From: Prevotella falsenii DSM 22864 = JCM 15124
Lineage (GTDB): Bacteria; Bacteroidota; Bacteroidia; Bacteroidales; Bacteroidaceae
Length of the DNA stretch: 61,696 nucleotides
NCBI RefSeq assembly: GCF_000613945.1
Contig: NZ_BAJY01000015.1
Span: 1-61,696 of the forward strand
Reading direction: 5' to 3'
This document shows positions 9,687-20,644 of this stretch, one piece after another. The notes below the pieces were generated by a model. The model was not told where the DNA came from. It ran no database searches and saw only the letters and a list, made by a program, of their open reading frames with translations. The position numbers and the translations under genes were made by a program. The stretch's first letter is position 1. Each line of letters begins with the position of its first letter.

Positions 9687-10687
9687 TTATATTTCTTGTA
9701 ATTTATCGAATGTATCGTTTTTCTTTGCATAATATTGCCACAAGACAGAGTAAGGTGTGCGCTTGTCGGCATAGCCTTGTCGCTTTGTCCGTTCAAACGA
9801 TTTTCGCCATCTTTTGAAAGCTCTTCTCGCTTTTATCACTGCCAAGAAGTCGCCCCGGTTGAACTTCAGCAATAGCATTTCGAAGGCTGCAAGGTAGTCG
9901 AGCACCCATCTTGTGCGCATAACAGACTTTATTTCTTCTTCGGGAAGGTTTTTCCACAACATTGTCAGATTGTTGCGGAAGTTCAGGAAAGTCTTTCTCG
10001 GGTTCGACTTGGGTAGCGTTCCGCCTCCTACGTGGTAGACATAGCTGGTTGGGAAGCAATATATTTTTTTCCCGGCAAGCTGCAAACGCCAGCAAAGGTC
10101 TATTTCTTCGCTGTGTGCAAAAAAGCGTTCGTCGAGCCCGCCTACCGACCAATAGTCTTTTGAACGTATCATAAGGCAAGCTCCCGTAGCCAGAATATTT
10201 CGGAATTGGTATCGTATTGCCCGTTGTCTTTTTCCACTTTGTCGAATATTCTGCCACGACAATAAGGATAACCATACTTGTCGAGGAAACCGCCCGAAGC
10301 TCCTGCATACTCGAAAGCGTCCTTGTCTTGCACGGCAAGCAACTTGGGTTGGCAGGCTGCAATCTCTTCGTGGGCGTCCATTTCTTCGATAAGGGGCGTC
10401 AGCCAATGGTGTGTTACCTCTACATCGCTGTTCAACAGAATGTAGTATTCGCTCTCTACCTGCTTTAAAGCCATATTGTAGCCTCCGGCAAAACCATAGT
10501 TTTTGTCGAGCACAATGGTTCTGATGTGGGGGAAATTCTCTGCAAGCCATTGCAAAGAATCGTCGGTCGAAGCGTTGTCGGCTACGATAACTTCTGCTTC
10601 CGCTTGCGAGTAGCGCACCACAGAAGGCAGATATTGCTGCAACATAGCGCGCCCATTCCAGTTCAAAATAACAATGGCTACTTTCAT
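9687..10687 (-). CDS. GT2 glycosyltransferase, rhamnosyltransferase-like (frameshifted near 10190)
   Basis: Cytoplasmic glycosyltransferase of the family that extends surface polysaccharide or rhamnan chains. The N-terminal part (10169-10687) begins VAIVILNWNGRAML, with VIVADNASTDDS and the donor-site LLNSDVEV. The C-terminal part (9687 onward) has GACLMIRSKDYWSVGGLDERFFAHSEEIDLCWRL, the acceptor/base region. One G is missing near 10190; restoring it joins SEIFW directly to ATGACLMIR. Restored length is about 333 residues. The start overlaps the mtaB stop by 4 bp, so both are probably on one transcript. No sugar specificity can be assigned. Confidence 0.9.
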
Positions 10688-12024
10688 AACAGTTCTACTT
10701 TTAGTGCTGATTTATCGAAATTGAAGTCGCCAAGGCGCACTCGCATAATTTGGTTATCGTATGCTTCCTGCGCCTGTGTCGGCGATAGTTCCACGCGAAT
10801 ATAGTTTTTTGTAAAGCCGTGCATTGCCTTTCCGCGCACTGCTTTCTCGAACAATACCTCTGCTTCGTGCCCTATATGGTCGGTGTAGAATGTGTGTGTC
10901 ATCTCATCGGACAGCTGTAAAAGCCGGTGAGCACGACGCTTTTTCTCTCTATCGTCTACCACGTAAGGTATCGAAAGTGCCGCTGTGCCCCGGCGTTCGG
11001 AGTAGGGGAACACATGGAGTTGGGTGATTGGCAACGCCGAAATGAAGTTGTAGCAGTCTTCAAAATGCTGCGGTTCTTCGCCACGGCAGCCCACCATAAC
11101 GTCTACACCGATGAAAGCATCGGGCGTAATAGTTTTTATAAGATTTATTTTGTGGGCAAACAGTGCCGTGTCGTAGCGTCGGTGCATCAGTTTCAACACC
11201 TTGTCCGACCCGCTTTGCAGGGGAATATGGAAGTGGGGCATAAAGGCACGCGACTGCGCACAGTACTCTATGAGTTTGTCGTCGATAAGATCCGGTTCGA
11301 GCGAACTTATTCGGAAACGTTCTATTCCTTCCACTTGGTCTAAGGCTTTTACCAAGTCGAGGAAGCTCTCGCCCGTTGTTCTGCCGAAGTCGCCAATGTT
11401 TACGCCTGTCAGTACAATCTCTTTTCCACCTTCCTTTGCTGCTTGTTCGGCTTGCGCTACCAGCGATGCAATGTCGGGATTGCGCGAAAAACCTCGTGCG
11501 AAAGGTATGGTACAGTAGGTGCAGAAGTAGTTGCAGCCGTCTTGAACCTTCAGGAAATAGCGTGTACGATTGCCCCTTGAACAACTGGGTTGGAACTTTA
11601 CAATGTCTTTTGTCTTTACGGAACGGAAGGTTACTTGCTGTTTTTGTCCGTCGAATTTGTTCCAAGCATCGCTTAAATACTGTATCAAGTCAGCCTTTTC
11701 GTTGCTTCCCAATACCAAGTTTACGCCCGGAATATTTGCCACTCGTTCGCTTTCGAGTTGGGCATAGCACCCTGTTACCACGATAAAGGCATCAGGGTTT
11801 TGCCTTGCCATACGGTTAATGGCTTGGCGACATTTGTGGTCGGCCACTTCTGTTACCGAACAAGTGTTTATAAGGCAAATATCGGCAGCCTCGTCTTTCT
11901 TGGCTTCTCGCACGCCCATTTCTCGCAACATGCGAGCGAAAGTGCTTGTTTCGGAGAAGTTGAGTTTGCACCCTAAGGTATAGAATTTTGCCGTTTTACC
12001 TTGAAACGAAGATGTATCAATCAT
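10684..12024 (-). CDS. mtaB: tRNA (t6A37) methylthiotransferase MtaB
   Basis: Radical-SAM enzyme that adds a methylthio group to t6A at position 37 of ANN-decoding tRNAs. It has the N-terminal UPF0004 domain (FYTLGCKLNFSET, with cysteines for the second cluster), the radical-SAM motif CNYFCTYC in VQDGCNYFCTYCTIPFARG near residue 145, and a C-terminal TRAM-like region. CKLNFSE and overall form favour MtaB over MiaB. I chose the ATG at 12024, not 12093, because a strong promoter lies between them and ends 6 nt before 12024. It is followed by a GT2 gene overlapping by 4 bp. Confidence 0.88.
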   Translation of the reverse strand: MIDTSSFQGKTAKFYTLGCKLNFSETSTFARMLREMGVREAKKDEAADICLINTCSVTEVADHKCRQAINRMARQNPDAFIVVTGCYAQLESERVANIPGVNLVLGSNEKADLIQYLSDAWNKFDGQKQQVTFRSVKTKDIVKFQPSCSRGNRTRYFLKVQDGCNYFCTYCTIPFARGFSRNPDIASLVAQAEQAAKEGGKEIVLTGVNIGDFGRTTGESFLDLVKALDQVEGIERFRISSLEPDLIDDKLIEYCAQSRAFMPHFHIPLQSGSDKVLKLMHRRYDTALFAHKINLIKTITPDAFIGVDVMVGCRGEEPQHFEDCYNFISALPITQLHVFPYSERRGTAALSIPYVVDDREKKRRAHRLLQLSDEMTHTFYTDHIGHEAEVLFEKAVRGKAMHGFTKNYIRVELSPTQAQEAYDNQIMRVRLGDFNFDKSALKVELL

Positions 12025-12030
12025 AATCTG

Positions 12031-12062
12031 CAAAGGTACGGCTATTCCGTCATACCTCCAAA
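12031..12062 (-). promoter_or_regulatory. consensus promoter with leaderless layout for mtaB
   Basis: On the minus strand TTTG (12059-12062), 20 nt, then TACCTTTG (12031-12038), then six bases to the ATG at 12024. This is one of the best full -33/-7 matches in the window and fixes the mtaB start. Confidence 0.72.
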
Positions 12063-12355
12063 TTTCGCCATGCTTGTTGAGATTATTTTGCAAGATTAAA
12101 GTTTACTTTCGCGCTTTACACCTTATTATATATATAATTTGGGCATTTTTTGGACGTCTCAACACACTTCTTTAGCGTCAAGTTTCGTTTTTCGGGGGCA
12201 TAAAATCAACATAAAATCAAAATAATCTTTATTGTTAGTAATATTTAACAGTTAGTAAGCGTTTATAATTAACTGATAATCAACATTATATAAATTAGTT
12301 ACAGAAAGAGTGAAAAAAAAGCTTTAAAAAGCGTACGACTATTGAAAAAAATACC

Positions 12356-12363
12356 TACCTTTG
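12356..12363 (+). promoter_or_regulatory. -7 promoter motif for the small lipoprotein gene
   Basis: TACCTTTG, 51 nt before the ATG at 12415. The 330 nt upstream, back to mtaB, are AT-rich and hold nothing else I can identify. Confidence 0.65.
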
Positions 12364-12414
12364 CATCGTTTTAAGAAACTAATGATCGTTTTACAGATTT
12401 AAAAAGCAAAGAAA

Positions 12415-12606
12415 ATGAAGAAATTATTTTTTGTAGCAGTAGCTTTCGTAGCTATCTCTTTCGCATCTTGTGGTGGTAACAGCAAACCAGCTGGTGACGC
12501 AGACACAACTAAAGTTGATTCAACTGAAATGACAGATAGCATGCAGAACGACTCACTCCACGGTGATTCTGCAGCAGCAGCTACTCCGGCTGATTCAGTT
12601 AAGTAA
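12415..12606 (+). CDS. small acidic lipoprotein
   Basis: A 63-residue protein: a short signal peptide ending in a lipobox (ISFASC, Cys19), then a low-complexity tail rich in Asp, Ser, Thr and Ala with no predicted fold. It is a monocistronic unit with a clear promoter and a strong terminator, which suggests good expression. After processing only about 45 residues remain. It may be an abundant envelope lipoprotein of Lpp-like size, but it lacks the Lpp heptad pattern, so no function is assigned. Confidence 0.8.
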   Translation: MKKLFFVAVAFVAISFASCGGNSKPAGDADTTKVDSTEMTDSMQNDSLHGDSAAAATPADSVK

Positions 12607-12635
12607 TTAAATTTACTTACACAATCAAGAAATAG

Positions 12636-12666
12636 CCGCTGAACTCTCAGAGTTCAGCGGTTTTTT
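12636..12666 (+). terminator. intrinsic terminator of the small lipoprotein gene
   Basis: Near-perfect hairpin CCGCTGAACTCT / AGAGTTCAGCGG followed by TTTTTT. Confidence 0.9.
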
Positions 12667-12961
12667 ATACTCTTTTTTTCGTGGATAATAGCTTCTCATT
12701 AGGTGTTGATGATGAAGTTTTGTAAAACCCTTAATGGGATTGTAGATATTCCGAATAGAGAAATTGATTTTCCTTTTCTTGCTGAAAGCACTTTCTGAAA
12801 ATGCCTTCGGTATCGCAAAAATGTAGTTCTTGCAATGTATATTGACAGGTAGGAACGTGATTTATCGTGTTCCTGACACTGAAGGAAAACCGGCACGGGT
12901 ATGAGAAAGGCGATGAATTGCAGCCCTACGGTATAACAATGATTTTGGGTGAAAACAACTA

Positions 12962-13210
12962 TGATTTTGTAAAGATAGTTCGCAAGAAAAATGATAATTT
13001 CGATTTGACGTTGCAAAAGCGTAGGTTTTGCAACGCAAAACCTACGCTTTTACCGTGCAAAACCTACGGTTTTGGAACGCAAAACAATAGGTTTTGTAAT
13101 GTATTGATAAACAGTAAGTTAGTCGTTAGCGTGGATTGTGAAAAATCTTTACGGTTTTATTGCTTTTTTTCGCCCATAGAATGGGTTATTTCCATGAAAT
13201 TTTACAGTCC
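12962..13210 (+). repeat. structured intergenic repeat, copy A
   Basis: One of eight copies. It runs from TTTTGTAAAGATA to about CCATGAAATTTTACAG. Hairpin 1 (13015-13051) has arms AAAAGCGTAGGTTTTGC / GCAAAACCTACGCTTTT around AAC, perfectly paired. Hairpin 2 (CAAAACC-TAC-GGTTTTG) and hairpin 3 (CAAAAC-AATAG-GTTTTG) follow. Upstream sequence from about 12855 (TGATTTATCGTGTTCCTGAC) also resembles copy G. The rest of 12667-12960 shows no gene. Confidence 0.88.
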
Positions 13211-13330
13211 TGTTTTCGTCTTTGGCATATACTGCGACACCCTTCTAATGAAAACTTCAACGTGTTGTGCGGGCGATAGAGAGAATGTAAACACCGAACC
13301 TCTGTGTATTTCTTTCGATGTTTTATGACC

Positions 13331-13372
13331 AAAAATAAGCGGTGCACTTCTTTAAGTGCACCGCTTATTTTG
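13331..13372 (-). terminator. intrinsic terminator of the 13.4-14.2 kb secreted protein gene
   Basis: A 17-bp hairpin (AAATAAGCGGTGCACTT / AAGTGCACCGCTTATTT) flanked by A and T runs on both sides, so it could act in both directions. Confidence 0.85.
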
Positions 13373-13392
13373 TTTTATGAAATTGTTTTTAT

Positions 13393-14151
13393 TTACTTGT
13401 TGATAGATTTTACAGCCTTTTGCGTACCGTCGTTGAACTTAATATTCTTGATGGTAACACCCTTTGTAGGTTCAGAAAGTTTGCGACCGGAGAGGTCGTA
13501 ATATGTTTCGCCAATTGCTTGTGCATTGTTTTCCTTCTCTACGGCTTTAATTTCGTTTGGAGTTTTGTCTTTGTTGAATGTGTACACAGCACCTGTGTAT
13601 TCGCTCATTCTTAACCATGTACCGTCTGCTGCTATACATGACAAGATGTAAGTCTTATCCTTCCCGGGTGCATCAAGTGTAATTTTGTCGCCATCTATAG
13701 TATAGGTTACGTCTACATCCGGGGTGACCGGAGAAGCCTGATTGCTTTCTATGCCATAATACCCCATATGTATATCTACTGTAGTACCTTGGTCGGTGTT
13801 AATCGAGAAGATTAAAGACTTGTGTGGAATGGTAATTTTGTTGCCTTCGATGCTTCCTTTTACCCAGCGGTCAGTTACATCAGAGAACGTCTCAACAAGT
13901 GCAACAATCGGGTTTTTTACATAAACAGTCTTGTTGTCTGCCATGGTAACAACTTCAAATTCAGAAGCCTCTGCCAAATTAAGGCTGGTCATTTGAAGCG
14001 AACCATCGTCCCCTTGTTGTAGTTTAATGCCTTTTCCTGAGCGGTCGTAAACCTTAACGGTGCCGTCCGGACGCTCTGAAACCAATGCTTCCTGTGCATT
14101 CGCACTCATTCCTAAGATAGCTGTAAAAGCTAAAAGTAACAGTTTCTTCAT
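13393..14151 (-). CDS. secreted protein with C-terminal DLSGRK motif, function unknown
   Basis: A 252-residue protein with a clear Sec signal peptide (cleavage after about residue 19, ANA-QEA). The mature part is beta-rich with no recognised domain. Its C-terminus YYDLSGRKLSEPTKGVTIKN matches a sequence common at the ends of secreted Prevotella proteins and resembling type IX secretion tails, so export to the cell surface is plausible but unproven. It is transcribed alone, with a promoter motif about 120 nt upstream and a strong terminator. Confidence 0.75.
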   Translation of the reverse strand: MKKLLLLAFTAILGMSANAQEALVSERPDGTVKVYDRSGKGIKLQQGDDGSLQMTSLNLAEASEFEVVTMADNKTVYVKNPIVALVETFSDVTDRWVKGSIEGNKITIPHKSLIFSINTDQGTTVDIHMGYYGIESNQASPVTPDVDVTYTIDGDKITLDAPGKDKTYILSCIAADGTWLRMSEYTGAVYTFNKDKTPNEIKAVEKENNAQAIGETYYDLSGRKLSEPTKGVTIKNIKFNDGTQKAVKSINK

Positions 14152-14274
14152 ATAAAAATTTTGTTAGTTAAATTGGGTAATGGACTTTTTTGCCCATCAT
14201 TTTAATAGTTAATATTTAATTTATTCATCATTTATACATCTTTTCTTAGATGCAATAGTTTGTATTCATCGTTG

Positions 14275-14282
14275 CAAAGTTA
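14275..14282 (-). promoter_or_regulatory. -7 promoter motif for the secreted protein gene
   Basis: Minus strand reads TAACTTTG, with a long leader of about 123 nt in which I recognise no riboswitch. Confidence 0.55.
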
Positions 14283-14391
14283 AACAAAATATATGGGAGA
14301 GCAAAATATTTCTAAACTATTGTTTTATAAAATAAAGGCTTACACGTTTGTTAGTATCGTGTAAGCCTTTATTGGACAGATGGAACGGTGC

Positions 14392-17300
14392 TTAGTATTC
14401 GCCCCAAGCCTTGATGTCAATATCGTCTAACTTCACATTGCAGAATGCCGCAATGAAAGCACTTGCAAGGCGGCTGTTGGTCAGCAATGGTATGTTGAGG
14501 TCGATTGATGCACGGCGGATTTTGTAACCGTTGGTAAGTTCGCGTGGTGTAAGGTCTTTCGGAATGTTTACTACCATATCTATTTTCTTCTCGTGGAGAA
14601 GGTCTAACGCCTGCGGTTGCTTGCCTTCGTCAGATGGCCAATATACCAGTGTGTTCTCTAAACCATTTTCTGTTAGGTATTTAGATGTACCACCGGTTGC
14701 AAAGAGGTTGTAACCGTGAGCCTTTAACATCTTTGCTGCATCGAGCATTTCAGCTTTTTGCTTTGCTCCACCTGTAGAAAGGAGTATGTTCTTTTCGGGT
14801 ATTCGTTGTCCGACAGAGAGCATACTTTTCAGCAATGCAGTGTGTGTATCTTCACCAATGCAGCCGACTTCGCCCGTCGAACTCATGTCTACGCCCAGCA
14901 CAGGGTCGGCTTTCTGCAATCGGTTGAACGAGAATTGCGATGCCTTGATGCCAACATAATCGAGGTCGAAGAGGTTTTTATTTGGCTTTTCTACTGGTAT
15001 GCCAAGCATAATCTTAGTAGCCAAATCGATGAAATTCAGTTTCAGCACCTTGCTCACGAATGGGAACGAGCGACTGGCACGAAGGTTACACTCAATAACG
15101 AGTATGTCGTTGTCGCGTGCCATAAACTGAATGTTGAACGGACCGTTAATATGCAATGCCTTAGCAATTTGTCGGCTGATGCGTTTTACACGACGCACGG
15201 TTTCTACATATAGCTTTTGTGGTGGGAACTGAATGGTGGCATCGCCTGAGTGGACACCTGCAAATTCGATGTGTTCGGATATGGCATAAGCCATAATCTC
15301 GCCATTGCGAGCCACAGCGTCCATTTCTATTTCTTTCGCATTCTCAATGAATTTGCTTACAACTACGGGGTGATCTTCGCTTACGTTGGCTGCTAAACGG
15401 AGGAAACGCTCCAACTCGTCGTTGTTGGAACAAACGTTCATGGCAGCTCCGGAAAGAACATAAGAAGGACGAACAAGTACGGGGAAGCCCACACGGTCTA
15501 CGAAATCTTGAATGTCTGCCATACTTGTCAGCGCACGCCATTCCGGTTGGTTCACGCCAATATCGTTGAGCATGGCTGAGAACTTGGCACGGTCTTCGGC
15601 ATTGTCGATGTCTTTTGCCTTTGTTCCGAGTATTGGAACATTCTCCGCATCAAGATACATGGCAAGGTTGTTGGGAATTTGTCCGCCCGTAGAAACAATT
15701 ACACCGTGAGGTGTTTCCATATCGATGATGTCCATAACACGTTCGAATGTGAGTTCGTCGAAGTAGAGACGGTCGCACATGTCATAGTCGGTCGATACGG
15801 TTTCAGGGTTATAATTTATCATGATGGAACGGTAGCCCTGCTTGCGAATGGTATTTAATGCTTGCACGCCACACCAGTCGAATTCGACAGAAGAACCGAT
15901 GCGGTAAGCACCCGAGCCAAGAACGATGACACTCTTGCGGTCGGTTTCAAACTTAATGTCAGAGGCTACGCCCGAGTAGGTAACGTAAAGATAGTTGGTT
16001 TGTGCAGGATATTCGGCTGCAAGCGTATCGATTTGCTTAACGACAGGGAGGATACCGTAGCTTTTACGTAACCGGCGGACTACCAAAACAGCCTTGTGCA
16101 TGTTGCCAACTTCGTCTTCCAACCTACTGCACGGGCGATTTGGAAGTCGGTGAAGCCGTATATCTTTGCTGTGCGGAGCAAGTCTTTATCGAGTGTGTTG
16201 ATGTTGCAAGTCTTTAATTGCTCATCGACATCAATGATATGCTTTAGCTTGTGCAGGAACCAATGGTCGATTTTGGTAAGGTCGTGAATTTGGTCAATGG
16301 TGTAGCCTTTGTGCATTGCCTTTGAAATAACAAAGATTCGCTTGTCGGTAGGTTCGCGCAATGCAGCACCTATATCGTCAATTTCAAGTTCTTTGTTCTC
16401 TACAAAGCCGTGCATTCCTTGCCCTATCATGCGCAAGCCTTTTTGTATGGCTTCTTCGAAGTTGCGACCGATAGCCATAACTTCGCCGACCGACTTCATG
16501 CTCGAGCCCAATTCCTTGTCTACACCACGGAACTTGCTTAAGTCCCAACGTGGTATCTTGCAGACAACATAGTCGAGTGCAGGCTCGAAGAAAGCCGATG
16601 TGGTTTTTGTAACAGAGTTTTTTAACTCGAACAAACCATAACCCATACCTAATTTGGCTGCTACGAAAGCAAGCGGATAGCCTGTTGCCTTACTTGCCAA
16701 AGCTGATGAACGAGAGAGGCGTGCATTGACTTCAATTACACGATAGTCTTCGCTCTTGGGGTCGAAAGCGTATTGTACGTTACATTCGCCTACTATTCCG
16801 ATGTGGCGAACAATCTTTATTGCCAATTTGCGGAGCTTGTGATACTCGCTGTTGGTAAGGGTTTGCGAAGGTGCAATTACGATAGACTCGCCCGTGTGGA
16901 TACCCAATGGGTCGAAGTTTTCCATATTGCAGACCGTAATACAGTTGTCGTATTGGTCGCGCACCACTTCGTATTCTATTTCTTTCCAGCCTTTTAAGCT
17001 CTTTTCCACCAATACTTGAGGTGAGAACGAGAAGGCTTTTTCGCAAAGTTTGTTGAGTTCTTCTTCGTTATCGGCAAAGCCGCTGCCGAGTCCGCCCAAT
17101 GCGTAAGCTGCACGGATAATAACCGGATAACCCAATGTTGCTGCTGCCTTGCGTGCTTGCTCTGTGGTTTCGCAAGCCTCGCTTTTTATGGTTTTAACAT
17201 CGATTTCGTCTAACTGCTGTACGAAAAGTTCACGGTCTTCGGTGTTCATAATCGCCTTTACGGGTGTACCGAGCACTTTTACGTTGTACTTTTCGAGTAT

Positions 17301-17615
17301 GCCGAGGCGGTCTAACTCCACGCCGCAGTTCAGCGCAGTTTGTCCGCCGAATGCCAAAAGAATGCCATCGGGACGCTCTTTTTGAATAACACGTTCTACG
17401 AAATAAGGCTGAACAGGCAGATAATAAATTTGGTCTGCCACGCCTTCCGATGTTTGCACGGTTGCAATGTTTGGGTTGATGAGAACGGTAGAAACACCTT
17501 CTTCACGCAGTGCTTTTAGTGCTTGCGAACCGGAATAGTCAAATTCACCGGCTTCACCTATCTTTAATGCGCCTGAACCAAGTAGCAGGACTTTCTTTAT
17601 TGATTCGTCTTTCAT
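14392..17615 (-). CDS. carB: carbamoyl-phosphate synthase large subunit (frameshifted near 16121)
   Basis: Uses ammonia from CarA, bicarbonate and two ATP to make carbamoyl phosphate for pyrimidine and arginine synthesis. Both ATP-grasp halves are present: the first in 16080-17615 ([26 protein letters not shown]), the second in 14392-16122 ([20 protein letters not shown]), then the MGS-like allosteric domain ([11 protein letters not shown]). One T is missing near 16121; restoring it gives [15 protein letters not shown]. Restored length is about 1074 residues, as expected. It overlaps the carA stop by one base (TAATG), so translation is coupled. A real frameshift here would abolish activity, which argues for a sequencing error. 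Confidence 0.96.
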
Positions 17616-18691
17616 TATTTCAGTGCTTCTACAAATTTATCAAACATAAATACTGTATCTATCGGACCCGAACTTGCTTCAGGGTGGAACTGTGAGCTGA
17701 ACCAAGGATTTGCCTTGTGGCGGATTCCTTCGTTGCTGCCGTCGTTCATATTTACAAAGAGTTCTTCCCAATCTTTGCCCAATGTTTTTGCATCAACAGC
17801 ATAGCCATGGTTCTGAGAAGTAACGTAACATTGGTTTGTTCCTACTAATCTGACGGGCTGATTGTGCCCACGATGACCGTATTTTAGCTTAAAGATAGTT
17901 GCGCCGGCAGCCTTCGCCATAAGTTGATTTCCCATACAAATGCCGCATATTGGCTTTGTGCTTTCGTTCATTTGCTTGCGGATAATCTCTACTGCATCGT
18001 TGCACATATCAGGGTCGCCGGGACCATTGGCAAGGAAAAGTCCGTCGTATTCCAATGATGTATAATCATAATTCCAAGGTACACGAATTACTTCAATGTT
18101 GCGATTTATTAATTCGCGCAAGATGTTGGCTTTTACACCGCAGTCTACCAATACCACTTTCTTTCCGCCTCCTTCATTGTAACGGATAATTTCCTTTGTA
18201 GAAACAAGGTCCACAAAATTCACTCCTTCATAGTGGGCGGTAGGAATGTTGTCGGCTTCGTCGTCGAAAATGATTTGTCCCATCATTACGCCGTGTTCAC
18301 GCAATACCTTTGTAAGTTCGCGTGTATCAATGCCCGTGATTCCGGGAACCTTTTCGCGCTTGAGCCATGATGCCAAGCTTTCAACGGCATTCCAGTGAGA
18401 ATACTCCTCTGTGTAATCGGAAACGATGAGCGCAGAGACATAAATCTTGTCGCTTTCCATAAACGAAGGAATATGATTTTTCTCTATCGTAAATGGTGGC
18501 ACGCCGTAGTTACCGACCAAGGGGAATGTCATAACAAGCATTTGCCCTGCGTAGGAGGGGTCGGTAAGACTTTCGGGATACCCCATCATTGCTGTGTTGA
18601 ACACTACTTCGCCAGCAACAGGTTTGTCGTATCCAAATGATTTTCCATGAAATTCTGTACCGTCATTTAAGACTAAAGTTACATTCCTCAT
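17615..18691 (-). CDS. carA: carbamoyl-phosphate synthase small (glutaminase) subunit
   Basis: Class I glutamine amidotransferase that supplies ammonia to CarB. The N-terminal CarA domain begins [17 protein letters not shown]; the catalytic Cys lies in [13 protein letters not shown] (near residue 243) and the His-Glu pair in [12 protein letters not shown] near the C-terminus. It is 358 residues and complete. The stop overlaps the carB start, and it lies 36 nt downstream of the PurF-like gene in the same direction. Confidence 0.97.
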   Translation of the reverse strand: MRNVTLVLNDGTEFHGKSFGYDKPVAGEVVFNTAMMGYPESLTDPSYAGQMLVMTFPLVGNYGVPPFTIEKNHIPSFMESDKIYVSALIVSDYTEEYSHWNAVESLASWLKREKVPGITGIDTRELTKVLREHGVMMGQIIFDDEADNIPTAHYEGVNFVDLVSTKEIIRYNEGGGKKVVLVDCGVKANILRELINRNIEVIRVPWNYDYTSLEYDGLFLANGPGDPDMCNDAVEIIRKQMNESTKPICGICMGNQLMAKAAGATIFKLKYGHRGHNQPVRLVGTNQCYVTSQNHGYAVDAKTLGKDWEELFVNMNDGSNEGIRHKANPWFSSQFHPEASSGPIDTVFMFDKFVEALK

Positions 18692-18727
18692 TTTAATTCG
18701 TATGTTGATGATTTAATGATAGCTGAT

Positions 18728-20617
18728 TTACTTTTGATAAACTTGCTCGTAGAAGTTTATGAATGCTTGGTTTACAAGGCGCATTCCGCCGGGAGTAGGG
18801 AAGTTTCCCGTAAAATACCAGTCGCCTTTGTGGTTGGGTATGGCTTCGTGCAAGCCTTCAATGCTTTGATAAACAAGTTCTACGGGAGTGGTCATACCTT
18901 TTGGACGCAACATTTCCACTATCTTTTTATTAATTTCTTCCACTGTAAATGGTGCGTAAATCTTGCAGACTGCATTGTTAATGGTTTCGCCTTTCCCTTT
19001 GGCAACTTCCTTTTTACAAGCCTCGTAGACTTCAGTGAGGAGCGACTGCATATTGCGTTCCTTAATCAACTCGATAGTTGCACCGAATACACAAAACTCT
19101 TCCAAGCGTGGCATATCAATGCCATAGTAGTCGGGATAGCGGATTTGTGGTGCACTCGATACAATGATAATTTTCTTTGGGTGAAGTCTGTCGAGTATTC
19201 GCAAGATACTTTCTTTTAGTGTAGTGCCACGAACGATAGAGTCGTCAATGATAACGAGATTGTCTTCGTTGGGTGTAATGCTCTCGTAGCTTATGTCGTA
19301 GACGTGTGAAGCTAAGTCGTTGCGCGAATTGCTTTCGGTAATGAAGGTGCGTAGCTTAATGTCTTTCCATGCTACTTTCTCAGAACGGATAGACTGACTT
19401 AATATTTTCTCTATCTCTACATCGGTTGCATTACTTCCTAAAGCTTTTATTTCTTCTGCTTTTTTAGTGTTTAACCACTTCTCGAAACCTTGTAGCAATC
19501 CGTAGAAAGCCACTTCAGCAGTGTTTGGAATAAAAGAAATTACGGTGTGATTGGTATCATTATCAATTGATTTCAAAACCTTTTCGGTAAGTTGTTCGCC
19601 CAGTTTCTTACGTTCCTTATATATATCTCGGTCGGAACCGCGCGAGAAATAAATACGTTCGAACGAACAAGCCGTATCGCTTTTAGGCTCCAATATTTGG
19701 TGTAGCGAGCTTTCGCCGCGTTTATTTACGATGAGTGCTTGTCCCGGTAGAAGTTCTTTTATGTCTTCGCAACTTAAATCGAATGTTGTTTGGAGTACGG
19801 GACGCTCGCTTGCCAATGCCATATACTCGTCGTTCATGTAGAAGAATGCTGGACGAATGCCCCAAGGGTCGCGCATAGCGCACATTTCTCCGGACCCTGT
19901 AATACCACATATTACGTAACCTCCGTCGAAGTATTGCATCGTGGTTTGTAAGACGTTCTTCATTTCTACATGGTCTTCGATATAGTGGGTAATATCGAAT
20001 TTCTCTAATCCGAGTGCCTTTGCATCACGAAAATTACGCTCTACTTCACGGTCTAAGCGGTGTCCCATAAATTCAAGAAGTAAATAGGTGTCGCTGTATT
20101 TGCGCGGGCATTGACCGTAATCAGTGAGATGTTCGAATATCTCGCTGAGGTTTGTCATATTGAAGTTGCCACAAAACGAAAGGTTCTTGGCCCTCCAGTT
20201 GTTTCTCCTTAAGAATGGGTGAACATACGATAAGCCGCTTTTTCCGGTTGTGGAGTAACGCAAATGCCCCATATAAAGTTCGCCTGCAAAAGGCAAATGC
20301 CGTTGTGCGAAATCTACATCAGCAATTTCTGCCTCGGTGTAGCCTTTGTATTGCTTGTGAATATTAGCAAAAATTTCTGTAACGGCATTCTTTCCTTCGG
20401 CTCGTTCTCGGAACATATACTCGTTTCCGGGCTGTGTTTCAAGTTTTACACTTGCTATACCGGCACCTTCTTGTCCTCGGTTGTGCTGCTTTTCCATCAT
20501 AAGATACATCTTATTTAAGCCGTACATCCAAGTCCCATACTTCTCTTTGAAGTAGCTTAGCGGTTTCAGCAATCTTATCATTGCTACGCCGCAATCTTCA
20601 TGTATATTCTTTTCCAT
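18728..20617 (-). CDS. amidophosphoribosyltransferase-like protein, long Bacteroidota form
   Basis: A PurF-type class II glutamine amidotransferase fused to a phosphoribosyltransferase domain. The mature N-terminus would be Cys9 (HED-CGVAMIRLL), the nucleophile exposed after propeptide removal. GYVICGITGSGEMCAMRDPWGIRPAFF covers the end of the glutaminase domain, and the PRPP loop is LVIIDDSIVRGTTLKES near residue 460. At 629 residues it is well over 100 longer than classical PurF, with extra sequence around the glutaminase domain. It sits between glmS and carA, 27 and 36 nt away. It may be the main PurF or a paralogue; the window cannot tell. Confidence 0.85.
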   Translation of the reverse strand: MEKNIHEDCGVAMIRLLKPLSYFKEKYGTWMYGLNKMYLMMEKQHNRGQEGAGIASVKLETQPGNEYMFRERAEGKNAVTEIFANIHKQYKGYTEAEIADVDFAQRHLPFAGELYMGHLRYSTTGKSGLSYVHPFLRRNNWRAKNLSFCGNFNMTNLSEIFEHLTDYGQCPRKYSDTYLLLEFMGHRLDREVERNFRDAKALGLEKFDITHYIEDHVEMKNVLQTTMQYFDGGYVICGITGSGEMCAMRDPWGIRPAFFYMNDEYMALASERPVLQTTFDLSCEDIKELLPGQALIVNKRGESSLHQILEPKSDTACSFERIYFSRGSDRDIYKERKKLGEQLTEKVLKSIDNDTNHTVISFIPNTAEVAFYGLLQGFEKWLNTKKAEEIKALGSNATDVEIEKILSQSIRSEKVAWKDIKLRTFITESNSRNDLASHVYDISYESITPNEDNLVIIDDSIVRGTTLKESILRILDRLHPKKIIIVSSAPQIRYPDYYGIDMPRLEEFCVFGATIELIKERNMQSLLTEVYEACKKEVAKGKGETINNAVCKIYAPFTVEEINKKIVEMLRPKGMTTPVELVYQSIEGLHEAIPNHKGDWYFTGNFPTPGGMRLVNQAFINFYEQVYQK

Positions 20618-20644
20618 TTATCAAGGTTGCTTTTTTTTTCTGTT

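Noticed and set aside
12025..12414. Small gene or RNA in the AT-rich gap before the small lipoprotein
   Set aside because: Beyond two promoters I see no ribosome site, structured block or conserved motif.
12867..13328. A 153-codon plus-strand reading frame as a gene
   Set aside because: It consists mostly of repeat copy A; the same translated segment recurs in the other copies and varies in hairpin loops rather than like a protein.
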